From Alloacidobacterium dinghuense (lineage in GTDB: Bacteria; Acidobacteriota; Terriglobia; Terriglobales; Acidobacteriaceae): DNA of 64,000 nt. The stretch's first letter is position 1; each line of letters opens with the position of its first letter. The translations under genes and the position numbers were made by a program. Of the stretch, positions 26,515 to 35,307 are shown one piece after another. The notes beneath the pieces were generated by a model. It was not told where the DNA came from and did no database searches. It was given only the letters and a program-made list of their open reading frames with translations. The stretch lies in NCBI RefSeq assembly GCF_014274465.1, contig NZ_CP060394.1, forward strand, positions 1,116,001 through 1,180,000. The letters are read 5' to 3'.

Positions 26515-27438
26515 TCAGCATTTTGTCGCTGTGATCATGCAGTAGATCATAGGACCCAATGGTGCGCCGACGAGCGGCAACAATACCGGAGCCAGCACGT
26601 TGTTCCAGCGAGCACGGGTCATTTTTCGTTCGCCGAACACTACATCCGTGAGCAGAAACTTCAGCGTCACCCAAGGGATGTGTGCGACCGAAGGAGCGAC
26701 ACGCATCTGCAAGTGCTCAACGGTAATATCTGCGAACCCAAGTTGTTTCAGTCGTGCCGTGAAGAGATGCAATTGTGCCAGTTCTTGAATGACCCAGCAC
26801 TCACAGAGCTTGAGATAGATGCGCTTTTGAAGTGTGTTGGCGAACCGGTTGCTGTTGAGAAAACCGTCCGCAACAACGAGACGTCCGCCGGGTCGAAGCA
26901 AGCGATGCGCCTCCGCCAGCAACGCATTCTTATTTGCACCGTGCGCATGGCAACTGCTTTCAAGCGCGTACACGCCATCGTAACTGGCAGGCGGTAGGAG
27001 AGTGTCTTCGTAATCGCCCTCGATCAGCCGCACGCGTTCGCTGCATCCGGCTGCCTCGTTTAGAGCGCGCGCCTGTTCCACCTGCCATGGAACTCGCGTT
27101 AGTCCAAACAGTCGCGCATTCGGGAGGCGGCGCGCCAAACTGCGCAGCGTGGCGCCGAGACCGCAGCCAAGATCGAGCAGTTGCGGTTCCGCGACATCAT
27201 CCAACTGTAGCCGTGCGAGCACCTCTGCATTCATCTGCTCCAACATGCTTTCGCGATGCAGAGGGTTTGTCCCGGCTTGGTAGTACCCAAAATGCATATT
27301 GAATTCGCGGCTCCAGGCTGCATAGTCGGGACCTGCTTCGCTGTAATACTGTTCCAGGCCGATCTGTGGTGTGGCCTTTGCCGCAGCCACTGTTTGAGCT
27401 GCAGATTCCTTGATAGCGTCGACGTCCGCGGCAATCAT
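26515..27438 (-). CDS. SAM-dependent methyltransferase (class I, small-molecule type)
   Basis: A 307-residue class I methyltransferase: motif I LLDLGCGLGATLRSLA, motif II-like RLFGLTRVPWQVEQARAL, GDYEDTLLPPASYDGVYALES and LLRPGGRLVVADGFL. The pattern resembles the gamma-tocopherol/cyclopropane-synthase/phosphoethanolamine group. The C-terminal region (VTLKFLLTDVVFGERKM and LAPVLLPLVGAPLGPMIYCMI) is hydrophobic and may contact the membrane. The start codon overlaps the stop of the gbsR-like gene (ATGA) with a GGGGGAG ribosome site, so it is the target gene of that regulator by context. Confidence 0.82.
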   Translation of the reverse strand: MIAADVDAIKESAAQTVAAAKATPQIGLEQYYSEAGPDYAAWSREFNMHFGYYQAGTNPLHRESMLEQMNAEVLARLQLDDVAEPQLLDLGCGLGATLRSLARRLPNARLFGLTRVPWQVEQARALNEAAGCSERVRLIEGDYEDTLLPPASYDGVYALESSCHAHGANKNALLAEAHRLLRPGGRLVVADGFLNSNRFANTLQKRIYLKLCECWVIQELAQLHLFTARLKQLGFADITVEHLQMRVAPSVAHIPWVTLKFLLTDVVFGERKMTRARWNNVLAPVLLPLVGAPLGPMIYCMITATKC

Positions 27439-27974
27439 TTCTCCCCCTTTGCCTTGCGCTGGCCTGGCAGCCACTTAGTTATGCCTGCGCCCATGCTCAC
27501 GAGGGTGCGCAATGTGCTGGGCGGCAACTCAATCACCTGCTGGTACCACCCGTGCAGTTCCTGTAGAAACGCGTGCATGCCAGCGATGCGTGCCGCCACC
27601 TCAGGCTTTTCCGCGCGTGTTTCTGTGGCAAGTCTTCCAAGTACAGCGATGGTGGGCTCAATCTCGCGCTCCATGCGCTGCCTTACCACCGTGAGAAAGA
27701 GACTCCATACATCGTGCGAGGTAGAGAAGAAGTCGCGGCGATCGCCGATCTGGTGCGTTATTTGAACCAATTCCCAGTTCTGCAACTCACGCAGGCTGCT
27801 GCTGACATTCGACCGGGCTACCTGGAGTGCCTCAGCGATGTCTTCTGCCGTGAGCGGTTCTTGCGACAGATACAGAAGTGCATGTACCTGCGCGACTGTG
27901 CGGTTCACGCCCCAGCGGTTGCCCATCTCGCCCCAGTGAAGTATGAATTCGAGCGCAGCTTTCGACAGGGTCAT
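27435..27974 (-). CDS. GbsR/MarR-family transcriptional regulator
   Basis: A 179-residue winged-helix protein of the GbsR/OpcR branch: FILHWGEMGNRWGVNRTVAQVHALLYLS, then LTAEDIAEALQVARSNVSSSLRELQNWELVQ (recognition helix) and the wing HQIGDRRDFFSTSHDVWSLFLTVV. The long C-terminal helices (about residues 110-165) would form the dimer. GbsR proteins regulate osmoprotectant genes in Bacillus, but here the partner is a methyltransferase. A palindrome lies 22-43 bases upstream of the start, suggesting autoregulation. Confidence 0.85.
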   Translation of the reverse strand: MTLSKAALEFILHWGEMGNRWGVNRTVAQVHALLYLSQEPLTAEDIAEALQVARSNVSSSLRELQNWELVQITHQIGDRRDFFSTSHDVWSLFLTVVRQRMEREIEPTIAVLGRLATETRAEKPEVAARIAGMHAFLQELHGWYQQVIELPPSTLRTLVSMGAGITKWLPGQRKAKGEK

Positions 27975-27995
27975 GGAATATTCTCCTGAGACTGT

Positions 27996-28017
27996 AATTT
28001 CAGTATAAACTGAATTT
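27996..28017 (-). promoter_or_regulatory. Palindromic operator upstream of the GbsR-like regulator
   Basis: AATTTCAGT (27996-28004), centre ATAA, ACTGAATTT (28009-28017): a 9-base inverted repeat with one mismatched pair. Read on the minus strand it contains TTTATACTG, a possible -10 region. Position just ahead of the ribosome site AGGAGAA suggests the regulator binds here and shuts its own operon. Confidence 0.6.
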
Positions 28018-28078
28018 ACAAGCTATACCGAAATAAATGTTTCCATGCGGTTTCAAAAAAAAGTTTCCATTGGGTTCC

Positions 28079-28099
28079 GCGCCCGCGAGGAGCGGGCGC
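28079..28099 (-). terminator. Hairpin after the M13 peptidase gene
   Basis: Perfect 8-base stem GCGCCCGC (28079-28086) and GCGGGCGC (28092-28099), 5-base loop, 18 bases past the stop of the M13 gene. A T-rich run (CTTTTTTTT on the minus strand) lies about 15 bases further on rather than directly at the stem. Confidence 0.6.
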
Positions 28100-28117
28100 G
28101 ATTGTCTTAGCGGATTG

Positions 28118-30190
28118 CTACCAGATGGCGCAGCGTTTTGCAGGGGCCATGGGTTGGCCGGTCTGGCAGGCGAAGGCCTTCTGGAATTCCGGCAAGTTTA
28201 CAACGACGCCGTTGACGCGGAATTCTTCCGGCGAGTGCGGATCGGTTTGCACTCGCAAGCGCAGGTCTTCAGGGCGGTTGTTCTGGCACCAACTCTGCCC
28301 GAAAGCGACAAAGAACTGCTGGTCCGGAGTAAGGCCGCCGTATTCCGCATCGCCTTTCTTCGTCACATCCACACCGGCTTTCTGCGCGCGATCGAGATAG
28401 GCGAGGAAGGCGAGCTTCAATCCGCCGAGATCGGCAATGTTTTCACCGAGCGTGAGCTTGCCGTTCACGTGCAGATCGTCGACTGCTACGAAGCCGTCGT
28501 ATTCCTTCACGACGCAATCGGCGCGCTCGGTGAATTTCTTTTCGTCTTCCGGAGTCCACCACTCTTTGAGGTTGCCTGCCGCATCGAACTGGCGGCCTTC
28601 ATCATCGAAGCCATGCGTAAGCTCGTGACCGATCACGCCGCCCGCATCGCCGTAGTTGACGGCATCATCCTGACGCGGATCAAAGTATGGCGGCTGCAGA
28701 ATTCCGGCAGGGAAGTTGATGTCATTCATCTGCGGATTGTAGTAGGCATTTACGGTCGGCGGCGTCATGCCCCATTCGCCGCGATCGACGGGTTTGCCGA
28801 TCTTGTTGATCTGGCGGTGAACTTCGAATGCCACTGCGCGGCGTGCGTTGCCGAAGGCATCTCCGCGAACCACTTCCAGACTTGAGTAGTCGCGCCACTT
28901 GTCTGGGTATCCGATCTTGTTGGCGACGGAGTGCAGCTTCTCCTTCGCGCGCGTCTTGGTCGCCGGGCTCATCCATTCGAGCTGATCGATGTCGCGCCCC
29001 ATAGCGGCTTCGATGTCATGCGTCAGCTCAACCGTGCGCTGCTTGTCTTGCGAGCTGAAGCGCTGGGCAACATACACCTGACCCAATGCCTCGCCCAGGT
29101 CGCGGTCCGTGGAACGGACGCAGCGCTTCCAGCGCGGCTGCTGCTCAGGCTGGCCCTCAAGAATCTTGCCGTAGAAATTGAATGACTCTTCATCGAGCGC
29201 CTGTGGCAATGCGATGCTCGGCGTTTGCCGTACCGCCGCCCAACGCAGATAGGCCTTGAGCGAATCGAGATCGGTCGAGGCCAGCACCTCGTTCAACCCA
29301 ACAAAGAATTTAGGCTCGGTGACATTCAAAGAGTCCACCGGCGGAATATCGAGCGAACGCAAGTATTTGTTGAATGCGAAGTTCGGAGCGCTGCTCTCGA
29401 AATTGGCCAGCGTCATCTTGTGGTAGAGTGCCTGCGGGTCGCGCCGCTCGACGTTGGTTAGCGAATGCTTCGCCAATTCTGTCTCGACTTTCAGAACCGT
29501 GTCGCCGTCCTTTGCTGCCTGTTCGTGCGACTCGCCCAGCAGTTCGAAGGTGCGGGCGACGTGCTCTTTATATTGGTCACGCAGCTTCGCAGATTTGTCG
29601 TCTGTACGGTCGTAATACCCTTTTTCCGGAAGGCCAAGCTCGGCCTGATCGAATTCAGCGATCTGCTGCGTCGCATCTTTATAGTCCTGATCGGAGCTGA
29701 AGCCGAAGAATGTGCCGATCCCGATACTGTCCAGGTAAGCCGTCAGTTCCGGCAGGCCATCTTTCGAATTCAGCGCGGCGATGCGGTCGAGTAACGGCTG
29801 CAGTGGTTTCAGCCCGGCCTCGTTCACTGCATTTACATCGATGCATGTTGCATAGTAGTCACCAATTTTTTGCTCATTCGCGCTGCGTTCTGAACCACCC
29901 GCTGCTGCTTTTTCCAAAATGGATTTCAGCACGAGACGGTTTTGGTTTTCGAGCTCGGTGCCGCGTCCGTAGGAGGATTCATCCGCTGGGATTGGATTCT
30001 GCTTTGACCATCCTCCACAGGAATACTGGTAGAAATTGACACATGGATCGGCGCTGGTATCCATGAGCTTGGGGTCAAGCGCTTTAAGATTCTTCTGCAT
30101 GTCAGTAGTATCCTGAGCGTTCAGGCACGCAGGAATCAGACAGCCGGCAAGCATCATGCCGGAGACAATCGATGTTCTCAAAAAGGGCAT
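28118..30190 (-). CDS. M13 family zinc metallopeptidase (PepO/neprilysin-like)
   Basis: A 690-residue secreted endopeptidase. The zinc motif VIGHELTHGFDDEGRQFD lies near residue 520, with the NAYYNPQMNDINFPAGILQPP substrate-binding segment before it (NAYY) and ENIADLGGL (third ligand) after it. The C-terminus ends in W as is usual for the family. Start 30190 has GAGG 5 bases upstream; the leader contains MMLAGC, a possible lipobox, so the protein may be lipid-anchored. A second M13 gene of the same length lies at 46752. Likely substrates are small peptides in the periplasm or outside. Confidence 0.92.
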   Translation of the reverse strand: MPFLRTSIVSGMMLAGCLIPACLNAQDTTDMQKNLKALDPKLMDTSADPCVNFYQYSCGGWSKQNPIPADESSYGRGTELENQNRLVLKSILEKAAAGGSERSANEQKIGDYYATCIDVNAVNEAGLKPLQPLLDRIAALNSKDGLPELTAYLDSIGIGTFFGFSSDQDYKDATQQIAEFDQAELGLPEKGYYDRTDDKSAKLRDQYKEHVARTFELLGESHEQAAKDGDTVLKVETELAKHSLTNVERRDPQALYHKMTLANFESSAPNFAFNKYLRSLDIPPVDSLNVTEPKFFVGLNEVLASTDLDSLKAYLRWAAVRQTPSIALPQALDEESFNFYGKILEGQPEQQPRWKRCVRSTDRDLGEALGQVYVAQRFSSQDKQRTVELTHDIEAAMGRDIDQLEWMSPATKTRAKEKLHSVANKIGYPDKWRDYSSLEVVRGDAFGNARRAVAFEVHRQINKIGKPVDRGEWGMTPPTVNAYYNPQMNDINFPAGILQPPYFDPRQDDAVNYGDAGGVIGHELTHGFDDEGRQFDAAGNLKEWWTPEDEKKFTERADCVVKEYDGFVAVDDLHVNGKLTLGENIADLGGLKLAFLAYLDRAQKAGVDVTKKGDAEYGGLTPDQQFFVAFGQSWCQNNRPEDLRLRVQTDPHSPEEFRVNGVVVNLPEFQKAFACQTGQPMAPAKRCAIW

Positions 30191-30297
30191 ACAGGCCTCA
30201 AAAAGTTGCCTATGAGGTAAACAAGGCAAGCTAGCGTTATCAAAAACATACGAACGAAGAAAGTCAATCGTTTCCTTTTTGTAGGAGAATGTTGGGC

Positions 30298-31533
30298 ATG
30301 GGTTTGAAGATGGACCTGCCGGTACCGGTCCGAATGCTGCTGGCGTTCTTCATGGCCCTCCTGTGTGTAACAACTCAGGCGCGCGCAGGGCAGAAGAATA
30401 GCGATCCAGGGCCGAAGCCTGATCTGAGCATTCCCGTAGAACCGCTGGGATTTGTCGCACCAAGCTCGTTTTATCTGACATCGCGGCTGTCATCGATTTC
30501 TCTCGACTTCATCGACAAGGATCATCTGCTGTTCACGTTCCGGCTGCCGGGGCTGATGAAGCGCCTGCCGGATGAGCCACCGGATGACGAAGACCAGACG
30601 ATTCGAGCCGTTGTTCTCGAGTTACCCAGCGGCCACGTGACGGCCAAAACAGACTGGCGCATGCACGACCGCTCACGTTATCTGTGGCGCCTGGCTGAGG
30701 GGCATTTTCTTGTGCGACAGCGCAGCAGCCTCTTCGTTACCGACACGTCGCTGGACTTGAAACCCTACATAAACCTCGAAACAGCGCTTGAATCGGTCCA
30801 AATTTCGCCGGACCGCAAGATGCTGGTCGTTGAATCGGAGAGCAAGAAAGAAAACCGGCAGGCGGTCGCGAGCACCGTGCCAACGCTCGGAGATCCGACG
30901 CCTCAGCCGAAGCCAATACAGATTTACATCATGCGTGCCGACACGCGCTCTGTGATTGCTCACGCTGAGACGCTAAATGCAGTCGAGATTCCGATGATGG
31001 GCGAAGGCCACCTGCAGGCGATTCCGGGCAAGGAGAACAAATGGCTCATTCGCTACATGCCATTTCACGGCGAGGCGCGAACACTAACCGAGGTTCAGTC
31101 CAACTGCCATCCTTCTCAGGAAACAATCAGCAGCGATGTCACTCTGGTGATGACCTGCCCCCGATCCAGCAATGATCATCAGGTAATGGCGGTGAACCTT
31201 GATGGGAAAACCCTGTGGCAACAGAAGTGGGAGAGCCGCTATATCTGGCCAACGTTCCAGCTTACGCAGGACGGAAGCCGCTTCGCCTATAGTTCCTTGC
31301 AGGTAAATCATTCTGTCGGCATCATGGACCCGATCGACGAAACCAACATCGTGAACCAGATGATTGGAGTCTTCGATACGCAGACCGGTCAGTTGCGTCT
31401 TGTCAAGAATGCAACACCGATTCTCAGCGCGGGGCAGAACTACGCACTCTCACCCGATGGACTGCGTTTCGCGATTCTGCGCCAGGGCGCCATTGAGGTG
31501 TACGACCTGCCGCCCGTTTCCGTGTCGCATTAA
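30298..31533 (+). CDS. Secreted beta-propeller-like hypothetical protein
   Basis: A 411-residue protein with a signal peptide (VRMLLAFFMALLCVTTQARA). The rest has repeated beta patterns of the WD40/PQQ-propeller type: SISLDFIDKDHLLFTF, SLFVTDTSLDLKPY, VQISPDRKMLVVE, VMAVNLDGKTLWQQKWE, IGVFDTQTGQLRLV and YALSPDGLRFAILRQGAIEVYDL. I do not recognise a named family. Start 30298 is chosen because AGGAG (30283-30287) is 10 bases upstream, whereas it lies too close to the ATG at 30289. Followed 58 bases later by a DUF2490 gene in the same direction. Confidence 0.65.
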   Translation: MGLKMDLPVPVRMLLAFFMALLCVTTQARAGQKNSDPGPKPDLSIPVEPLGFVAPSSFYLTSRLSSISLDFIDKDHLLFTFRLPGLMKRLPDEPPDDEDQTIRAVVLELPSGHVTAKTDWRMHDRSRYLWRLAEGHFLVRQRSSLFVTDTSLDLKPYINLETALESVQISPDRKMLVVESESKKENRQAVASTVPTLGDPTPQPKPIQIYIMRADTRSVIAHAETLNAVEIPMMGEGHLQAIPGKENKWLIRYMPFHGEARTLTEVQSNCHPSQETISSDVTLVMTCPRSSNDHQVMAVNLDGKTLWQQKWESRYIWPTFQLTQDGSRFAYSSLQVNHSVGIMDPIDETNIVNQMIGVFDTQTGQLRLVKNATPILSAGQNYALSPDGLRFAILRQGAIEVYDLPPVSVSH

Positions 31534-31591
31534 GTATCCCTGAGTGATTGCAGAACCAAAGGTGTCGCCTCTCTAGGTATACTGGGTCTCG

Positions 31592-32389
31592 ATGAGATTA
31601 CGGGTCCATCTCAATGGACGATGGGCTCGCGCACCGCAGAGCGATGACGACGTCTCCAGTTTTCACCGCACCGCAAATCATCGAACGGTCCTTATCCTCC
31701 TTCTGCTGTGCTGTTGCATTGTCTTTCCTGTCCGCGCGCAGCAACAGCAGCCGGAAGACCCGGAAGACGAGCATCAGATCGGGCTCTGGCTCGATCAGGG
31801 AATTTCTTTCGATCTGTCGAAGACGAAATCTCTGGAATCCGAATTTCACGAACGCTTCGACGATGGGGCTTCGAACCTGTTCGAGTATTTTGGCCAGGCC
31901 GGCCTGGCATTTCGTCCAAGGCCATGGCTCATGCTCTTGCCGAGTTATCGCTATGCGCGTTATCCAAGTAACCCAACATCTTCTTATGAGAATCGTCTTC
32001 TGCTGAACCTGACTCTGTTGCGAACGACAGGCCGATGGCGGCCGAATTTCCGCATGCTGACTGAGGGACGTTTCCCCGAAAACCGCATTGCCTCCGCACG
32101 TCTACGATTTCGGCCGGGAATCGACTATGTTCTTCCGCTTCGGGTGACAAGGCCTCCGGTGCTGGTTGTGAATGACGAGATCTTCGTTGTCCCCGGTACG
32201 AATAGCTTCTCCAGTGGGAGCGCCTTTACGCAGAATCGCTTCCAGACGGGAATCCGGCTGCCGATTACCGGCTATCTATCGACGCGGCTTTACTACATGC
32301 TTCAGTCGGTGAATCTCCCCGTTGGTTGGAAGAACGCCAGTATCTTTGGCGTTTCAGTCGCGTGGAAGGCCCGCAACAAGAACAAGTAG
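31592..32389 (+). CDS. DUF2490 family outer-membrane barrel-like protein
   Basis: 265 residues: a polar N-terminal stretch, a signal-like hydrophobic segment TVLILLLLCCCIVFPVRAQ (about residues 31-50), then a beta-rich body. The pattern IGLWLDQGISFDLSKTKSLESEFHERFDD, SYENRLLLNLTLLR and EGRFPENRIASARLRFRPGIDYVL fits DUF2490, predicted outer-membrane barrels often near histidine or polysaccharide genes. Start is uncertain: the ORF start leaves about 30 residues before the signal. It converges with a LytTR regulator, separated by 5 bases. Confidence 0.65.
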   Translation: MRLRVHLNGRWARAPQSDDDVSSFHRTANHRTVLILLLLCCCIVFPVRAQQQQPEDPEDEHQIGLWLDQGISFDLSKTKSLESEFHERFDDGASNLFEYFGQAGLAFRPRPWLMLLPSYRYARYPSNPTSSYENRLLLNLTLLRTTGRWRPNFRMLTEGRFPENRIASARLRFRPGIDYVLPLRVTRPPVLVVNDEIFVVPGTNSFSSGSAFTQNRFQTGIRLPITGYLSTRLYYMLQSVNLPVGWKNASIFGVSVAWKARNKNK

Positions 32390-32394
32390 AGGGA

Positions 32395-33213
32395 CTAAAG
32401 TTTGAATAATTCGCGCAGCCTGCGAGTCTGCGCGCGGCTCACCGGGATTTCGGTCTGTTTCTTGTCGTCCATGCGCAACTGGTAGCTGCTTTTGAACCAC
32501 GGCACAACTTCCTTGATGTGGTTGATATTGACGACATAGGAGCGATGCGCGCGCCAGAAAATTGACGGATCGAGAAGGTCGAGCAATTCTTCGAGTGTTC
32601 TGCATTTCGATTGCCCTTCAAGAGTTGGCGTTACGACCGTGATCACGCCCTCGTCGATTGAAGCGAAGCAGATGTCTTTTTGATCGATGAGCAGCAGGCG
32701 GCTCTGCGCCTGCAATACGATTTTTCCGCTGTGGCGCTGCGGTTGTTGTTGCTGCTCGATGAGCTTGAGCAGCGCGCCGATGCGGATGTCTCCGCTCAAG
32801 TCGCCGTGTTTCACCGCGCTGTCGTCGTGCGAATGCACTTCCTGCAACCGCTGCCGCGCGCGTTCCAGCGCCTGCAGCACACGTGCCTTGTCAAAGGGCT
32901 TCAGCAGGTAGTCGATGGCGTTTACGTCGAAAGCTTTGACTGCGTACTGATCGAAGGCAGTGGCAAAGATGATCTGCGGAAGATGCTCGCCGTCGCCGTG
33001 TTCCAGCAGCTTTTTGAGCACGGCAAAACCATCCAGCCCCGGCATCTGCACGTCGAGAAAGACGACGTCGGGCTGGTGCGTGCGAATCAGATCGACAGCC
33101 TCAATACCATTCGTTCCCTGAGCCAGCACTTCCACATCTGTCGTGTCGAGCAGATACTTCAACTCTTCACGCGCCAGCTCTTCGTCATCGATGATGAGTG
33201 CAGTCATTGCCAT
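32395..33213 (-). CDS. LytTR-family response regulator
   Basis: A 272-residue two-domain regulator. The receiver domain has TALIIDDEELAREEL, phosphoacceptor Asp in VVFLDVQMPGLDGF and the switch lysine in YLLKPFDKARVL. The LytTR DNA-binding domain follows after a Gln-rich linker (LIEQQQQPQRHSG), with ICFASIDEGVITVVTP and FWRAHRSYVVNINHIKEVV. Members control extracellular polysaccharide, fimbriae or autolysis genes. No LytS-type histidine kinase lies beside it, so its partner is elsewhere. ATG 33213 and 33207 are both possible starts. Confidence 0.9.
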   Translation of the reverse strand: MAMTALIIDDEELAREELKYLLDTTDVEVLAQGTNGIEAVDLIRTHQPDVVFLDVQMPGLDGFAVLKKLLEHGDGEHLPQIIFATAFDQYAVKAFDVNAIDYLLKPFDKARVLQALERARQRLQEVHSHDDSAVKHGDLSGDIRIGALLKLIEQQQQPQRHSGKIVLQAQSRLLLIDQKDICFASIDEGVITVVTPTLEGQSKCRTLEELLDLLDPSIFWRAHRSYVVNINHIKEVVPWFKSSYQLRMDDKKQTEIPVSRAQTRRLRELFKL

Positions 33214-33354
33214 AGAGCACAAAGATTAAGTATAGGAAGCCGCAGAAAGGGAGGTCAAACGCGAGAGGTGAAGGGAGATGAGTGACGTGAGACGCTCTAC
33301 GTCATGTCAAATCGTGGTTTCATGGAGATTATTCTCTAGTTGCAGGAGGATGAC

Positions 33355-34392
33355 ATGGCTGCAACAGGTATTTATGGAATCGCCTTCTCTCCCTACGTGG
33401 GGCCATGGGTCAACAATGTTCTAGTCCTTTTCAACACCTACACGTTGGAGCAGGTGACTCAGCTTCTCAGTCCCGTCGCGAAGGGATTTCCCTTAATCGC
33501 CACCTACGGACAGGGCACATTTGTATGGCAAAACGTTCCTAACATTCAAGATTCCAACCGGTACAACATCCAGGCCGCCAAAAATGTGGGACTAAAGGTT
33601 TCTGCAGGCTGTTACCAACAGGGAGCGGACCCCGGTAAAGACTTCCTGAATGTCGAATGGACCAAGACCGAGATCAATTACGCACTCGATCAGGCAAGAA
33701 CTCATGGCAACGTAATCGAACTCGTCATCGGCAATGAATGTTTGTGGGGGCCTGATTCGACGCAAGCCATCGTTGAGCTCATCAACTACGCAAAGTCAAA
33801 GCGAGCCCCGAATTTCAATGAGCGCACTCTGCCCGTCACAACCCGTCAAAAGTGGGATGTGCTGGGAGGAGTCAGTAACGCAACACCGGGGTATGCCGCC
33901 ATGCGACAAGCGCTGCTCAGTCTGCTGTCCGCATGTGAGGGGTTCGTATACGCGAATATGTATGCCTATTTCGATCCCAACATTGCCGGTCAGATCGGGA
34001 GGAATCCAAATCAAGCTTCGTTCACCCAGGCGGTGACTAACAGCATGAACGCTACACTGGCAGCACTCAAGAGTGCCTTCTCGAGCCAAAAAGTATCGAC
34101 TGAGATTCGGATTGGAGAAACAGGCTGGCCGAGCAAGGGCTCTCAGCCAGCACAGCCGAACGATTTTCTGGCCAGCACGCAGCAAGCCCAGTGGCACTAC
34201 GAGGCCATCAAGAATTGGTCAGTTGCGAACGCGATCAAGACATTCATGTTTGAGGCTTATGACGAACCGTGGAAGGGTTCGCCGAATGGATCGAACAGCG
34301 AAGCCTTTTTCGGAATCTGGCAAGCAAATGGCACCTCTGCAGCGCCTGGCCAGTACACGCTGAGAGATGTGAAGCAGAAATACACGCTCTGA
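33355..34392 (+). CDS. Glycoside hydrolase family 17-like beta-1,3-glucanase
   Basis: A 345-residue TIM-barrel protein. The general acid motif is LVIGNECLWG (about residue 125) and the nucleophile motif IRIGETGWPSKGS (about residue 255), followed by TFMFEAYDEPWKG; these are GH17 signatures (glucan endo/exo-1,3-beta-glucosidase or transglucosylase). No signal peptide is visible from the ATG at 33355, which has an ideal AGGAGGA (33344-33350). GH17 is best known from plants and fungi, with bacterial members less common. The gene stands alone between a LytTR regulator and a DUF2164 gene. Confidence 0.85.
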   Translation: MAATGIYGIAFSPYVGPWVNNVLVLFNTYTLEQVTQLLSPVAKGFPLIATYGQGTFVWQNVPNIQDSNRYNIQAAKNVGLKVSAGCYQQGADPGKDFLNVEWTKTEINYALDQARTHGNVIELVIGNECLWGPDSTQAIVELINYAKSKRAPNFNERTLPVTTRQKWDVLGGVSNATPGYAAMRQALLSLLSACEGFVYANMYAYFDPNIAGQIGRNPNQASFTQAVTNSMNATLAALKSAFSSQKVSTEIRIGETGWPSKGSQPAQPNDFLASTQQAQWHYEAIKNWSVANAIKTFMFEAYDEPWKGSPNGSNSEAFFGIWQANGTSAAPGQYTLRDVKQKYTL

Positions 34393-34438
34393 GGCATTCG
34401 TGTCGGCGAGGAATCCGATCCCTGACGTATCCGGAATA

Positions 34439-34720
34439 CTAGCGGGAATTCTTCCGCTTCCTTGCGTCCAGTCTGGGCCAGTATTGAAACGCATCCGCAT
34501 ACAGTTCACCGTTAAGATCGGACACGCGTTGCTGCAATCGAGTCTGCGCCTCAGAGATCGCGTGATTGTAAATGACAGGTCCGATTTCCTCGATGAAGAA
34601 GCTGAGCAGCAGCCCTGCGGCCAACTCGCCGATAGGTTCAGACATATTCTCTTCGAAGTAGTGTTGAATCGAAGTAATAGCTTGAGCGCGGACTGGCTTT
34701 GGGAGTTCGATTATGGTCAT
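34439..34720 (-). CDS. DUF2164 family protein
   Basis: A 93-residue protein matching the DUF2164 pattern: MTIIELPKPVRAQAITSIQHYF, then MSEPIGELAAGLLLSFFIEEIGPVIYNHAI, and VSDLNGELYADAFQYW. Small soluble helical protein of unknown function, widely distributed in proteobacteria and acidobacteria. A hairpin lies just upstream at 34730-34747. ATG 34720 is preferred over an upstream start at 34732. Confidence 0.78.
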   Translation of the reverse strand: MTIIELPKPVRAQAITSIQHYFEENMSEPIGELAAGLLLSFFIEEIGPVIYNHAISEAQTRLQQRVSDLNGELYADAFQYWPRLDARKRKNSR

Positions 34721-34729
34721 CAGAGAAAG

Positions 34730-34747
34730 CACTCTCCCGAGAGAGTG
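34730..34747. terminator. Short hairpin between DUF2164 and the zinc-ribbon gene
   Basis: CACTCTC (34730-34736), CCGA, GAGAGTG (34741-34747): a perfect 7-base stem. It may end the sigma-factor operon or act in the DUF2164 leader; the minus-strand tail is GCTTTCTC, only moderately T-rich. Confidence 0.4.
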
Positions 34748-34758
34748 TATCGGGTTTG

Positions 34759-35301
34759 CTAGCGGAATGCGTGCAGTCGCGCCGGGCGATTGTCCGAGGC
34801 GAGATCATGGCCGCAATTCACGCAGTAGAGGTCGGTGATACGTACGCTGCGATAGCAGTTTCCGCACGATGCGGATACCTGATACGCGCATTGGGGGCAG
34901 AAATGATACTCGCTCTGCACATGCGTGCCGCAAGCCGGGCAGAGTGAAATGATCGGCTGACGCAGCAGGAAATAGAGCACAGCGCCGATACCTCCAGGCA
35001 TCACCAGGCAGATGATCATCCAGATGCGCACGCTCATGCCGCGGCGTGGCGAATCGTTGCTGATATAGCCCACCATCAGCATGTAGAGCGACGCCAGCGC
35101 GCCCCATGAGAGCGCGAAGTAGAGACGCAATCCGAATGGCGGTCCGGGATGATGGCGCTCATGCGGAAACACAACCCAGAAGAGATATTCCATGACCACA
35201 AAGGCCAGGATGGCCGCCGCCACCGACCAACGAGGAATCAGCTTCAGCTCGCTGGAGAATGACGTCTGCGACTCTTCCCGGTTTGAATAATTGGTTGCCA
35301 T
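34759..35301 (-). CDS. Membrane protein with double zinc-ribbon domain
   Basis: 180 residues. Three hydrophobic segments (AAAILAFVVMEYLFWVVF, LYFALSWGALASLYMLMVGY, IWMIICLVMPGGIGAVLYFLL) precede a C-terminal cytoplasmic-looking part with four CxxC knuckles: CPAC, CPQC, CGNC and CVNC, a double zinc ribbon. Function unknown. It is the third gene of an operon headed by an ECF sigma factor, 6 bases after the second gene, and so may be part of a signal-sensing unit. Confidence 0.7.
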   Translation of the reverse strand: MATNYSNREESQTSFSSELKLIPRWSVAAAILAFVVMEYLFWVVFPHERHHPGPPFGLRLYFALSWGALASLYMLMVGYISNDSPRRGMSVRIWMIICLVMPGGIGAVLYFLLRQPIISLCPACGTHVQSEYHFCPQCAYQVSASCGNCYRSVRITDLYCVNCGHDLASDNRPARLHAFR

Positions 35302-35307
35302 CGCCCG

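Noticed and set aside
28037-28885. 282-codon plus-strand frame antisense to the first M13 gene
   Set aside because: The M13 zinc motif and full-length homology are on the minus strand; this frame has no recognisable domain.
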